A stretch of DNA of 64,000 nucleotides from NCBI RefSeq assembly GCF_021532655.1, contig NZ_JAKGAS010000001.1, positions 248,001-312,000 of the forward strand. Reading direction: 5' to 3'. The notes beneath the pieces were generated by a model that ran no database searches, had not been told where the DNA came from, and was given only the letters and a program-made list of their open reading frames with translations. The stretch is from Paraglaciecola algarum (GTDB taxonomy: Bacteria > Pseudomonadota > Gammaproteobacteria > Enterobacterales > Alteromonadaceae). Below, in pieces: positions 9,121 through 18,805 of the stretch. Both the position numbers and the translations under genes were made by a program. The number at the start of each line of letters is the position of its first letter. Position 1 is the stretch's first letter.

Positions 9121-10479
9121 TTAGCTATTCTTGTCTAAATGTTTAAAGTCTACCTCTTCGTCTTTAATGCCAGCGTCTGTGTCATTAAATACATCGGCAT
9201 CAAATTCGTTTTCACTTTTACCGACTATACAGGCCACCATACAGTCGCCTGTTACGTTGACTGCTGTGCGGGTCATGTCAAGTAATCTATCTACGCCTAT
9301 GATTAAGGCGATGCCTTCTACGGGTAAATTCACTTGTTGTAATACCATGGCTAACATAATTAAGCCTACACCTGGTACACCTGCTGTGCCGACTGAGGCT
9401 AAAGTAGCAGTTAATATAACCATTAAATAGTCTGCTAAGGTCAAATCAACGGCATAAACTTGGGCAATAAAAACCGTAGCAACACCTTGCATTATAGCCG
9501 TACCATCCATGTTAATAGTTGAGCCTAGTGGCACAGTAAATGAAGCAACGCTGGATTTCACCCCTAGCTTTTTAGTCGCTGTTTCCATAGTAATAGGTAA
9601 AGTTGCACTGCTACTTGAAGTACTAAAGGCGAATAAAGCCGCATCGCGCATTTTTCGAAATAAAATGAGTGGATTAAGGCCGCTAAGTAGCTTTAAGATA
9701 ACAGAGTAAGAAACAAATGCATGAAGTAGAAGAACAAAAATAACCAAAAAGAAATATTTAAGTAACTTAAAAATGGTGTCTATATCTACAGTGGCGAACA
9801 TTTTAGCCATAAGTACAAATACACCATATGGGGCTAAATTCATCAAAATAGTCACGAGTTTCATTATTACCGTACTTAAATCTTCAAATACGTTGGTTAA
9901 CCTTTTGCCTGTGTTTCCTGTCATGGCCATAGCTATGCCAAACAAAACTGAAAACACTATAATTTGTAACATGTTACCTTCAGCCATTGCATTGATTGGA
10001 TTGGTAGGCATCATGTTGATAATAACTTGGCCTAAAGATGGCGCTTCTTTAGCTTCATAGGTTGCTTGTGATGGTAAACTTTCTCCTTCACCTGGTGCCA
10101 CAATTAAAGCAAATGTAACGGCTAAACTAATAGCAATGGCAGTAGTTCCTAAATACAACAAGATTGATTTACCACCTAAACGGCCTAATTTAGATGGGTC
10201 AGACAAACTTGAGGTACCACATACTAAAGAAACAAATACCAGTGGTACTACTAACATTTTTAAACTGGCTACAAATATCTCGCCGATGACGTTAAATATA
10301 CCTTCTACCAAAATACCATACGTGGAAACTTGTAACCCGAATACACTAAATGACAAATCTCCGCTATCATCAAATGACCATTGTAATAAAGCTCCTATAA
10401 CGATCCCGGCAATCATGCCGATAAAGATACGAGCTGTAAGACCAAGTTTTTTTGGTTGAATTTGACTTGACTGTGGCAT
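9121..10479 (-). CDS. Dicarboxylate/amino acid:cation symporter (GltP/DctA family)
   Basis: A 452-residue member of the SDF (DAACS) family, which imports glutamate, aspartate or C4-dicarboxylates with Na+ or H+. Visible hallmarks are the serine-rich re-entrant loop AFSTSSSSATLPITMET (HP1), the NMDGTAIMQG motif of helix 7, and GTAGVPGVGLIMLAMVL (HP2), followed by RLLDMTRTAVNVTGD in helix 8. Arginine in this last motif and the NVTGD ending favour acidic amino acid substrates, but this is inference. Its stop abuts the heptamer array at 9058-9120. Confidence 0.92.
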   Translation of the reverse strand: MPQSSQIQPKKLGLTARIFIGMIAGIVIGALLQWSFDDSGDLSFSVFGLQVSTYGILVEGIFNVIGEIFVASLKMLVVPLVFVSLVCGTSSLSDPSKLGRLGGKSILLYLGTTAIAISLAVTFALIVAPGEGESLPSQATYEAKEAPSLGQVIINMMPTNPINAMAEGNMLQIIVFSVLFGIAMAMTGNTGKRLTNVFEDLSTVIMKLVTILMNLAPYGVFVLMAKMFATVDIDTIFKLLKYFFLVIFVLLLHAFVSYSVILKLLSGLNPLILFRKMRDAALFAFSTSSSSATLPITMETATKKLGVKSSVASFTVPLGSTINMDGTAIMQGVATVFIAQVYAVDLTLADYLMVILTATLASVGTAGVPGVGLIMLAMVLQQVNLPVEGIALIIGVDRLLDMTRTAVNVTGDCMVACIVGKSENEFDADVFNDTDAGIKDEEVDFKHLDKNS

Positions 10480-10630
10480 GAATGTCCTAAGCTTTTAGTT
10501 AAAAGAAAGTATTAAAAAATATACGGTTGGGCTTAGGTTAACAATTTTGTTAGTTAAGCTGAACCATTAATATGAATTTGTCGTGTAGGTCTAATTAAAA
10601 GCCTAGTAAATGAGTGGAAAGGAAAGATAT

Positions 10631-13267
10631 ATGATTTTGCGTGTTAAAACTCTTTTAGGAATATTTATCCTGTTTGGATTATTCGCTTGTGGTGGTGGAG
10701 GCGGTGGTCTTGAGCGCGACAATGGGACTAGCGGCAATACTGGCGGTGGCGCTACCGATCCCACTGTAAGTACAATTCAGCTTGAACTTTCAAGTCTTGC
10801 AACAGGACAGGTATCAAGCATCTTAAGTGAAGATAACTCTTTACGCTTAACTGCCACTGTAAAAGATGCAAGTGGTAATGCTATGCCTCAAGCATTGGTT
10901 ACCTTTACTTTTAACCGCGAAGGCTTAGCGATTTTTTCAAATGATTCGGGAAGCGCGCCGACAAATAGTGAAGGCGTCGCCACTATTGATATTTTGGTAG
11001 GGCAAGACTCAGGCGGAGTGGAAGTATCTGCTAGTTTAAGCTCAGGAGATCCAGTATCAATTGCATTTACTTCATCAGGTACAACAACGGGTGGAACTGC
11101 TAATAGAATTTCTTTGACTTTCACTAATATTGAAACAGGTGAAGAGTCTGATTCACTGAGTGAAGGTACGCCACTAAGATTAACGACTCTCGCCACTGAC
11201 GCCAGTGGAACACCCATTACAGACACTTTAATTAATTATACTTTCGAACCAGAAGGTTTAGCTATTTTTAGTAACGATTCGGGTACAGCTAAAACAAATA
11301 ATGAAGGTGTTGCCATTATAGATATTTTAGTCGGTGATGATTCTGGGGCGGGTAAAATTATCGCTACTCTAGAAACTGGGGAATCTGAATCAACGACATT
11401 TGTTTCTGCAGGTATTACTCAAATAAATGAACAACCAGCGTCATTAGACTTATTTTCAAGTTCTATACAATTAGCTTCAAGTGGCTCTGATAAAATAGAG
11501 TTGTTAGCTTTGGTAAAAGACGCTAATAACGTACTACTTCAAGGCATTGAGGTGACTTTCTCTGCTGACTCAGATGCAAGTTTGCAGCAAACACAAATAG
11601 TTACCGGTGCAGACGGTATAGCTAAAGCATTACTGTCTACACAAAATAAACCTGAAAATAGAACCATTACTGCTTCGGTTTCTGTAGGGACACTTTATAA
11701 AGAAATCGAAATTCAAGTTGTGGGTACAGAAGTTGTTGTTAATGGGCCTCCTTCGGTGATTTTAGGGCAAAGTGCCGAGTTTACGGTATTTTTGGCTAAC
11801 TCTGATGGAGTAGGTATTGGCAATCAAACAGTCTTGCTTAGCTCTTTAAATAACAATCAATTAGACCAAACCGAATTAGTTACTGATGCTGAAGGTCAAG
11901 TCACTGTTACTTTAACGGCTGATAACTCTGGTTTAGATTTAATTACTGCCAGTGCTATTAACGCAATAGGTAGTTTAAGCATTAGTGTGCAACAAGACAG
12001 CTTTAGTTTTACTGATGTATCTGAAGAAGATGTGCCACTTGGGCAGATAAGTGATATTGATTTAACCTGGTTAAAAGAAAATATCCCGTTTGCTGGCGGT
12101 AATATTTCCTTTACCACCACGAGAGGTGAACTATCAAGTTCGTCTGTTGTGACGAATAGTGAAGGCGTGGCGACTATTCAAATTCAATCGAGTAATGCTG
12201 GTAAGGCATTAATTTCTGCTCAAGGAGAGGACAGTGATGGTAATATTGTCAACGCTCGTACTCAAGTTGAGTTTGTCGCGACTGAAGTTGATAACATTAT
12301 TGTATCAGCTAGCTCTAGTTCAATAGGTCCATCTGGGCAAAAAAGTACTATTACGGCTATTTTAAGAGATCCAGCTGGGAACTTAGTCAAAGGTAAAACT
12401 GTTAGCTTTAATGCTGATGATGTAAGCGGTGGAGACATTTTTCCTGCTGAAGCAGTGACTGACAGTAATGGTTTAGCATCAGCTGTATTTACGTCTAATA
12501 CAGTAACAAACGAAGATGGTATTACCATTACCGTTACTGAGTCTGAGTCAAAGCTATCAGCCAGCACTAAGTTAACCATAGCTGATCGAGCGCAGTTTAT
12601 TTCTATTGGTACAGGTAATGAGATAGAAGCACCAGACGAAACGAGTTACCTTAAAAAGTTCACTGTGTTTGTTACGGATGCAAATTCAAACCCAGTCAGT
12701 AATGTAAACTTAACCATTACGGGAACACCTGTAAAATACACTGAATTACTAGAGCCTAATGCCGAGGTAGGAGATGTCAATTATCAAGTTATTCGCCCTG
12801 CATTTTATAAGGGATATTGGAGAGCATTTCCCGACGTAGATAGTTTCCAATATTGGGTGGCTGTACAAACTTTTGGCTGTTCTAATGAAGATATTGACGG
12901 TGACGCTATTTTAGATAGTAATGAAGATACTAATGGTAATAATAATTTAACCCCAGGTAATATTATTTCTATAGATGGTAATGTAACAACTGATGAAAAC
13001 GGTCAAGCTGTTATTGAGTTAAGATATGCAAAAACTTTTGCAGCTTGGGGACAAGTTAAAATTACCGCCAGTACACCTGTGTCAGGTAGTGAATCAAAAA
13101 CTAGTCAGTTTTATGTTCTAGGTGCATCAGCTGCTGATCTCAGGATAGAGAGCACTCCGCCAAACACTAACCCGTTTGGTTCTGGTGTTAACTTAGTGGA
13201 AGACCCTGATAATCTCGGTAATTTTATCGATGACGGGGCAAATAGAACCTGTACAAACGCTTTATAA
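10631..13267 (+). CDS. Ig-like (Big_1-type) repeat lipoprotein
   Basis: A secreted lipoprotein of 878 residues. An ATG at 10631 with an AAAGGAAAG Shine-Dalgarno fits better than the ATG seven codons upstream. The signal peptide ends in a lipobox with Cys20 (LFAC), followed by a glycine run. The body is a string of about 100-residue bacterial Ig-like domains with the recurring pattern TDxxGxAxxxL. Domains one and two are recent duplicates: residues about 97-131 and 208-241 both contain EGLAIFSNDSG and IDILVG. Such proteins are usually surface adhesins or structural proteins; no enzyme motif is visible. A strong terminator follows at 13276. Confidence 0.85.
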   Translation: MILRVKTLLGIFILFGLFACGGGGGGLERDNGTSGNTGGGATDPTVSTIQLELSSLATGQVSSILSEDNSLRLTATVKDASGNAMPQALVTFTFNREGLAIFSNDSGSAPTNSEGVATIDILVGQDSGGVEVSASLSSGDPVSIAFTSSGTTTGGTANRISLTFTNIETGEESDSLSEGTPLRLTTLATDASGTPITDTLINYTFEPEGLAIFSNDSGTAKTNNEGVAIIDILVGDDSGAGKIIATLETGESESTTFVSAGITQINEQPASLDLFSSSIQLASSGSDKIELLALVKDANNVLLQGIEVTFSADSDASLQQTQIVTGADGIAKALLSTQNKPENRTITASVSVGTLYKEIEIQVVGTEVVVNGPPSVILGQSAEFTVFLANSDGVGIGNQTVLLSSLNNNQLDQTELVTDAEGQVTVTLTADNSGLDLITASAINAIGSLSISVQQDSFSFTDVSEEDVPLGQISDIDLTWLKENIPFAGGNISFTTTRGELSSSSVVTNSEGVATIQIQSSNAGKALISAQGEDSDGNIVNARTQVEFVATEVDNIIVSASSSSIGPSGQKSTITAILRDPAGNLVKGKTVSFNADDVSGGDIFPAEAVTDSNGLASAVFTSNTVTNEDGITITVTESESKLSASTKLTIADRAQFISIGTGNEIEAPDETSYLKKFTVFVTDANSNPVSNVNLTITGTPVKYTELLEPNAEVGDVNYQVIRPAFYKGYWRAFPDVDSFQYWVAVQTFGCSNEDIDGDAILDSNEDTNGNNNLTPGNIISIDGNVTTDENGQAVIELRYAKTFAAWGQVKITASTPVSGSESKTSQFYVLGASAADLRIESTPPNTNPFGSGVNLVEDPDNLGNFIDDGANRTCTNAL

Positions 13268-13275
13268 AATAATCT

Positions 13276-13302
13276 AAGCCCGAATTTATTCGGGCTTTTT
13301 TA
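13276..13302 (+). terminator. Rho-independent terminator after the Ig-repeat lipoprotein
   Basis: A perfect 9-bp stem (AAGCCCGAA with TTCGGGCTT) around the loop TTTA is followed directly by a T run. It lies 9 bp after the lipoprotein stop and 35 bp before the end of the convergent astB. Confidence 0.93.
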
Positions 13303-13336
13303 TTACTAAATCAATCGTTGGGTAATTGGTATAATC

Positions 13337-14677
13337 TTAGATTTGTTGAAAAGGATAAACTGAACCTAAATCTAAAATTTGAGTCAGTTCATCTAATGCT
13401 GTTCTTGATTCGATTAACAGCTGAGGATCACTAAGATCTGTCACTTTTAATTCGTCTCGATAATGTTTATCTACCCAAGTATTTAATAGCTCAAATTGCT
13501 GATCATTGATCAAAGTATGTGGATTAACCGCGGCTAACTCAGATTCATTTAAAGCCACTCTAAGGCGTAAACAAGCAGGTCCACCGCCATTTTGCATACT
13601 TTGTTTTACATCAAAATATTTCACTTCTTTTATGGGCGTGTTTTGAGTCACTAACTTGGCTAGGTAATTTGAAACCGCTGGGTTTTCCTGACAATTTGTC
13701 GGCGCAATAATAACCATGTCACCGTTAGCTTGGGTGATGATCTGAGTATTAAATAAATAGGTTTTAATCGCGTCTTCGACACTCACCTCAGATGTTTTTA
13801 CACAAATGAAATGTAAGTTATTACCACTGAACTTTTGTTTGATTTCTTGTAATGCCGCATCTGAATTGCTAAAGGCTTGTTCGTGATAAAACAGTACATT
13901 TTGATTACCTACCGATATCACATCATTGTGAAAAACACCTTGGTCAATTAGATCTGGGTTTTGTTGAATGTAGACCACGTTTTCAGACTGCAATCCGTGC
14001 AGCCTAGCAACAGCTTGAGAGGCTTCAAATGTTTGCCTAGCTGGAAACTTTTTAGGCGCTGGTTTACTGGTATCAAAGGCATGACGTCCGTAAACAAATA
14101 TCTCTAACCCTGTTTCACCATAATTACCACATAAACGAGTGTGATTGGCTGCACCTTCGTCGCCAAAATGTTCGTTGTCAGGTAAGTGTTGGTGATGCGA
14201 AAAATAATCTGAGTTATTGAATGTTGCGCGTAAAATATTGCCGGTAACTTGTGGCTCTAAAGAACGGTGAAACTTGTTGGTTAAATTAGCGGGAGTGAAG
14301 TGAATTTTTCCATCAAGGGTATCAGCACTTGGAGAAACTGTCGCTGCATTGGCTGTCCACATGCTAGACGCCGAACAACAGGCTTGAAAAATAGCCGGAG
14401 CTTGTTTTGCTGCGGCTTGTAAAACTTGCGCATCAGATCCAGTGAATCCTAAACGTCTAAGTGAATATACGTCAGGACGCTCCTGCGGGGCGAGAACACC
14501 TTGAACCATGCCTAGGTCAGCTAGGGCCTTCATTTTCTTTAAACCTTGCTTAGCAGCTTGTTTAGGGCTGCTTGACGCGCTTGCATTTTTTAGTGAGGCG
14601 ACATTGCCGTATGATAATCCCGCATAATTGTGGGTCGGCCCAACTAAACCGTCAAAATTGGCTTCAAATTGTGTCAT
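13337..14677 (-). CDS. astB: N-succinylarginine dihydrolase
   Basis: A 446-residue enzyme (E. coli AstB is 447) of the arginine succinyltransferase pathway. It hydrolyses N2-succinylarginine to N2-succinylornithine, two ammonia and CO2 in the cytoplasm. The catalytic triad positions are visible: E174 in [10 protein letters not shown]250 in [12 protein letters not shown] and C369 in [11 protein letters not shown]. The N-terminus [20 protein letters not shown] is typical. It stands alone here: none of astA, astC, astD or astE is in the window, so the pathway would be split on the chromosome. Confidence 0.96.
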   Translation of the reverse strand: MTQFEANFDGLVGPTHNYAGLSYGNVASLKNASASSSPKQAAKQGLKKMKALADLGMVQGVLAPQERPDVYSLRRLGFTGSDAQVLQAAAKQAPAIFQACCSASSMWTANAATVSPSADTLDGKIHFTPANLTNKFHRSLEPQVTGNILRATFNNSDYFSHHQHLPDNEHFGDEGAANHTRLCGNYGETGLEIFVYGRHAFDTSKPAPKKFPARQTFEASQAVARLHGLQSENVVYIQQNPDLIDQGVFHNDVISVGNQNVLFYHEQAFSNSDAALQEIKQKFSGNNLHFICVKTSEVSVEDAIKTYLFNTQIITQANGDMVIIAPTNCQENPAVSNYLAKLVTQNTPIKEVKYFDVKQSMQNGGGPACLRLRVALNESELAAVNPHTLINDQQFELLNTWVDKHYRDELKVTDLSDPQLLIESRTALDELTQILDLGSVYPFQQI

Positions 14678-14979
14678 TTCGGTCTCACTTCTTGCATTAA
14701 TTAATTGAACTTGAACTGCATTTTATTACTCAGTGATACGGCTGCAGTCGACTGGTTTTTCGGCATTATACTGTTTTTACTTGGTCTGCCAATCGCACTG
14801 CTCAAAAACTAAACAGAAAATCAGGCTCTGAAAAAAAGAATATTAGATAAGTATGAAGAAGAACTTGTTTTCTATTCATTTTATCGATATATCTTAAAAA
14901 GCATTTTTAGCAGGTAAATCAGTGAAATGGTTTGCTTGATTAATAAAAACCTAATTAAATCAAAGGTTAATACCAATTT
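14678..14979. other. astB-topA divergent intergenic region
   Basis: About 300 bp between the divergent genes astB and topA with no gene I can support. A TATACT hexamer at 14767-14772 could be a plus-strand -10 for topA, but no convincing -35 lies 16-18 bp upstream. I see no strong inverted repeat or riboswitch-like structure. Confidence 0.5.
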
Positions 14980-17619
14980 ATGGCAAAATCTCTAGTCATT
15001 GTCGAGTCACCGGCAAAGGCAAAAACAATTAATAAATATCTCGGCAAAAATTTTATTGTAAAATCTAGTGTCGGCCACGTTAGAGACCTTCCACACAAGG
15101 CTCTTGGCAAAGTAGCGCCTAAAAAACCAGCAAAAGAATTAAAACTTTTGTCTGAGAAAAAGCGTGAAAATTACCTCCGTGAACACGATTACAAAAAATT
15201 AGTCGATCGGATGGGCATAGACCCTAAAAAAGACTGGAAAGCACATTACGACGTACTCGAAGGGAAAGAAAAAGTCGTCAACGAATTAAAAAAGCTAGCT
15301 AAAAACGCTGACACAGTATACCTCGCGACGGATTTGGATAGAGAAGGAGAGGCGATCGCTTGGCACTTGCGCGAGTTAATCGATGAACCTGGCAAAGAAT
15401 TTCAGCGAGTGGTGTTTAACGAAATCACTCAAAATGCGATACAAGATGCTTTTGCTACGCCCACAGAACTTAATATTGAAATGGTGAATGCCCAACAAGC
15501 AAGACGATTTTTAGATCGTGTTGTGGGTTTTATGGTTTCGCCATTATTGTGGAAAAAAGTCGCCAGAGGTTTGTCGGCCGGTCGAGTGCAATCTGTCGCT
15601 GTGCGGCTAGTGGTTGAACGTGAAAGAGAAATCAAAGCCTTTGTTCCCGAAGAGTTTTGGGATGTTCACGCCGACTTAAATACCGAGAAAAATACTGGCT
15701 TGCGCATGTTAGTGGCCAAAGAGAAGGGTAAAGCCTTTAAACCAGTCAACAAAGCTCAAACAGATAAAGCCGTTTCGTTTCTGCAAAGTGCTGAATATAA
15801 AGTGGAAAGCCGAGAATCTAGACCGACTCAAAGTAAACCTTCTGCTCCTTATATCACCTCAACTTTGCAACAAGCGGCGAGTACTCGATTAGGCTTCGGT
15901 GTGAAGAAAACCATGATGATGGCTCAGCGTTTGTATGAAGCCGGTCATATCACCTACATGCGTACTGACTCTACTAATTTGAGTAAAGAAGCGGTGGAAA
16001 GTTGTCGAGATTACATTACAGACAATTTTGGTGCTAAATATTTACCCGATAATCCAATTAAATATGGTAGCAAAGAAGGCGCACAAGAGGCTCACGAAGC
16101 GATTCGACCTTCAAATGTATTACTTAAATCTGAATCTATCAGTGAAGTAGAGCGTGACGCTCAGCGTTTATATGAGCTTATTTGGCGCCAGTTTGTGGCA
16201 TGTCAGATGACCAATGCTAAATATGATGCTAGTACTATTCGTGTGAAAGCAGGGGATTTTGAGTTAACTGCTAAAGGTCGTGTATTAAAGTTTGATGGTT
16301 GGACAAAGGTACAAAATACCCAGCGCAAAAAAGGCGAAGAAGACTTGTTGTTGCCTGATGTTAAAGAAGGTCAGAGTCTTGATCTTAAAACACTCGATCC
16401 TAAACAGCATTTTACTAAACCCGTTGCTAGGTTTAACGAAGCATCTTTGGTTAAAGAGCTTGAAAAACGCGGCATAGGCCGACCTTCTACTTACGCCAGT
16501 ATTATTTCTACCATTCAAGATAGAGGATATGCTCGCATTGAAAGTAAGCGTTTTTACGCTGAGAAAATGGGCGAAATAGTTAATGACCGTTTATTAGAAA
16601 ATTTTGATGATTTAATCAGTTACGACTTCACCGCCAACATGGAACAAAAATTAGATGAAATAGCCGGTGGAAGATTGAAGTGGAAAGACGTTTTAAACGA
16701 CTTTTATACTGATTTTGAACAAAAAATGATTTTGGCCGAAAAACCACCTGAAGAAGGTGGTATGCGCTTAAATCAAGCTGTACCTACGGATATTGCATGC
16801 ACTAAATGTGAACGTCCAATGAATGTGCGTACCGCTAGTACAGGTGTATTTTTGGGATGTTCTGGTTACAGTTTACCCCCCAAAGAACGCTGCACTGGCA
16901 CCATGAATTTAACTGCTGGTGATGAAGTGGTTAAAGTGGATGATGATGAAGAATTAGAAACTGAATTATTACGCTCAAAACGTCGCTGCGATGTCTGTGG
17001 AACTGCGATGGACAGTTACTTAGTTGACGAAACGCGTAAATTACATGTATGTGGTAATACCCCCACTTGTGAAGGCGTGTATGTAGAATCTGGTACTTTT
17101 AAAATAAAGGGATATGAAGGGCCGATTATCGAATGTGATAAGTGCCAATCTGACATGGAACTTAAAAGTGGTCGATTTGGTAAATATTTCGGTTGTACTA
17201 ATGAAGAGTGTAAAAATACCCGTAAGTTATTGAGAAATGGCGAAGCTGCGCCACCTAAAGAAGATCCTACAGATTTGCCAGAATTAGAATGTACTAAGTC
17301 AGACGCTCATTTTGTGTTGAGAGACGGGGCTTCTGGTATTTTCTTAGCCGCTCACAATTTCCCTAAATCTAGGGAAACTCGAGCTCCGCAAGTGGCTGAA
17401 TTGGCTCGCTTTAGAGATCGAATTTCACCTAAGTTTTATTATTTAGCTGATGCACCAGCTGCCGATCCTGACGGTAACCCAACGATTGTGCGGTATAGTC
17501 GAAAAACTAAACAACAGTATGTCATGTCAGAAAAAGAAGATGGTAAAGCATCTGGCTGGTCTGCTTGGTACACTGATGGTAAATGGAAAGCTGAAGATAA
17601 ACGTAAAAAACCTAAATAG
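14980..17619 (+). CDS. topA: DNA topoisomerase I
   Basis: An 879-residue type IA topoisomerase (E. coli 865) that relaxes negative supercoils. The Toprim domain is N-terminal, with E9 in [12 protein letters not shown] and DLDREGE at residues 118-124. The catalytic tyrosine is Y326 in [10 protein letters not shown]. The [11 protein letters not shown] motif is also present. The C-terminal part has several four-cysteine zinc ribbons starting [16 protein letters not shown] and CDKCQSDM, followed by the zinc-less ribbon region. Its terminator is at 17663. Confidence 0.98.
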   Translation: MAKSLVIVESPAKAKTINKYLGKNFIVKSSVGHVRDLPHKALGKVAPKKPAKELKLLSEKKRENYLREHDYKKLVDRMGIDPKKDWKAHYDVLEGKEKVVNELKKLAKNADTVYLATDLDREGEAIAWHLRELIDEPGKEFQRVVFNEITQNAIQDAFATPTELNIEMVNAQQARRFLDRVVGFMVSPLLWKKVARGLSAGRVQSVAVRLVVEREREIKAFVPEEFWDVHADLNTEKNTGLRMLVAKEKGKAFKPVNKAQTDKAVSFLQSAEYKVESRESRPTQSKPSAPYITSTLQQAASTRLGFGVKKTMMMAQRLYEAGHITYMRTDSTNLSKEAVESCRDYITDNFGAKYLPDNPIKYGSKEGAQEAHEAIRPSNVLLKSESISEVERDAQRLYELIWRQFVACQMTNAKYDASTIRVKAGDFELTAKGRVLKFDGWTKVQNTQRKKGEEDLLLPDVKEGQSLDLKTLDPKQHFTKPVARFNEASLVKELEKRGIGRPSTYASIISTIQDRGYARIESKRFYAEKMGEIVNDRLLENFDDLISYDFTANMEQKLDEIAGGRLKWKDVLNDFYTDFEQKMILAEKPPEEGGMRLNQAVPTDIACTKCERPMNVRTASTGVFLGCSGYSLPPKERCTGTMNLTAGDEVVKVDDDEELETELLRSKRRCDVCGTAMDSYLVDETRKLHVCGNTPTCEGVYVESGTFKIKGYEGPIIECDKCQSDMELKSGRFGKYFGCTNEECKNTRKLLRNGEAAPPKEDPTDLPELECTKSDAHFVLRDGASGIFLAAHNFPKSRETRAPQVAELARFRDRISPKFYYLADAPAADPDGNPTIVRYSRKTKQQYVMSEKEDGKASGWSAWYTDGKWKAEDKRKKPK

Positions 17620-17662
17620 TTAATATCTCAATTAAACTATTTTTAGGTTAAAATAATAAAAC

Positions 17663-17687
17663 AAACGACAGCTAAGGCTGTCGTTTT
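17663..17687 (+). terminator. Terminator-like hairpin after topA
   Basis: A perfect 10-bp stem (AAACGACAGC with GCTGTCGTTT) around the loop TAAG lies 43 bp after the topA stop and is followed by a short T run. The 3' T tract is only four long, so efficiency may be moderate. Confidence 0.75.
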
Positions 17688-17730
17688 ACTTTTAAACCCC
17701 AATTTTAATTCAAATTAATGGCACATTAGA

Positions 17731-18303
17731 ATGGCACTTTCACTGCAAGAACAATTACTCAAAGCTGGTTTAGCTGACAAAAAAAAAGCTAAACAAGTAA
17801 GGCAACAAAAGCATAAACAAGCAAAAGCGAAACAAAAACATAAAGTTGAAGAAACTAATGAAGCTAAACTTGCTGCAGAGCAGGCGGTTGAGGCCAAAAA
17901 AGCCAAAGACAGAGAGTTAAATCAGCAAGCCAAACTAGAGGCAGATAAAAAGGCCGTAGCGGCGCAAATTAAACAGCTTATTGAAACCAACATTCAGCCT
18001 AAAACGGGCGGTTCAAAAGGCCAAGAAGATGTGGTGTGTAACTTCACCGATGGAACATTAATCAAACGTATGTACGTAAGTCCTGCTGTACAAAAACAGA
18101 TTAGTCAAGGTAAATTGGCGATAGTTAAATTAGCTGCTGGATATGAATTAGTGCCCATGCCAGTTGCCAATAAAATTGCTGAACGTGACCAGGCCTGCGT
18201 AGTTTATCGAGCTGATAACATTAGTGTTGAAGATCAAAAAAGCAGTACTGAAGAAGATGATTGGTATGGCGATTATGAAATCCCAGACGATTTGAATTGG
18301 TAA
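17731..18303 (+). CDS. DUF2058 (YaiL-type) protein
   Basis: A 190-residue cytoplasmic protein of the DUF2058/YaiL family. It begins with the conserved MALSLQEQLLKAGLADKKKA and continues with a very lysine/alanine-rich coiled region to about residue 85. A compact C-terminal part contains NFTDGTLIKRMYVSPAVQKQI. The basic N-terminal half suggests nucleic-acid binding, and the family has been called a nucleoprotein/polynucleotide-associated enzyme, but no reaction is established. It starts about 45 bp after the topA terminator hairpin and is probably separately transcribed. Confidence 0.85.
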   Translation: MALSLQEQLLKAGLADKKKAKQVRQQKHKQAKAKQKHKVEETNEAKLAAEQAVEAKKAKDRELNQQAKLEADKKAVAAQIKQLIETNIQPKTGGSKGQEDVVCNFTDGTLIKRMYVSPAVQKQISQGKLAIVKLAAGYELVPMPVANKIAERDQACVVYRADNISVEDQKSSTEEDDWYGDYEIPDDLNW

Positions 18304-18347
18304 ACTATAGTTTAACCTTACCTTTGCCAATTAATTGAGTATGCCCA

Positions 18348-18746
18348 ATGAATGTGACAAAACACTATATAGTGCCGTTTCCACTAAAAACTGTGTACGC
18401 AGCTTGGGTATCTTCAAACACAGTGATTTCGCCTGCAACCAGGATGGATATTTTGCCAGAAGTAGGAGGGCATTATCGATTGATTATGAAGAGCCCTGAA
18501 TATACTAGTTCAAATGAAGGACGATTTTTGATTGCCGAGCCAGAGTCTCACCTCAGGTATACTTGGGAGTGGAATAAAGATGGTGAAATCACTGAAATTG
18601 ACGTGCGGTTTACTTCAATACCTGAAGGCACAGAAATTCAGTTGCAACATTCAGGGTTTAAAAAGCAACAAAGTGCTGATATACACGCCAGTGGCTGGGA
18701 TAGCTATATAATAGGCTTTTGTACATTTTTAGAAGGCGCTGAATAA
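18348..18746 (+). CDS. SRPBCC / AHSA1-domain protein
   Basis: A 132-residue single-domain protein of the START/Bet v 1-like SRPBCC superfamily, AHSA1 (Aha1 C-terminal) type. The N-terminal FPLKTVYAAWVSSN, the central GGHYRLIM, the LRYTWEW strand and the C-terminal helix with GWDSYIIGFCTFLEG are typical. These proteins bind hydrophobic ligands in a helix-grip pocket; the ligand is unknown. It follows the DUF2058 gene by 44 bp on the same strand. Confidence 0.85.
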   Translation: MNVTKHYIVPFPLKTVYAAWVSSNTVISPATRMDILPEVGGHYRLIMKSPEYTSSNEGRFLIAEPESHLRYTWEWNKDGEITEIDVRFTSIPEGTEIQLQHSGFKKQQSADIHASGWDSYIIGFCTFLEGAE

Positions 18747-18805
18747 TCAGTTGAATTATTCCGTTATTTTTATACCATTTTGTTATTCAGCTTTTTTATT
18801 CTGTA

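Noticed and set aside
9131..10459. Several long open frames antisense to the dicarboxylate symporter gene
   Set aside because: They mirror the codons of a clearly conserved transporter and resemble no protein family.
14692..14710. ArgR-like box in the astB promoter (TTGCATTAATTAATTGAA)
   Set aside because: The left half resembles the consensus but the right half does not; the match is within what AT-rich sequence gives by chance.
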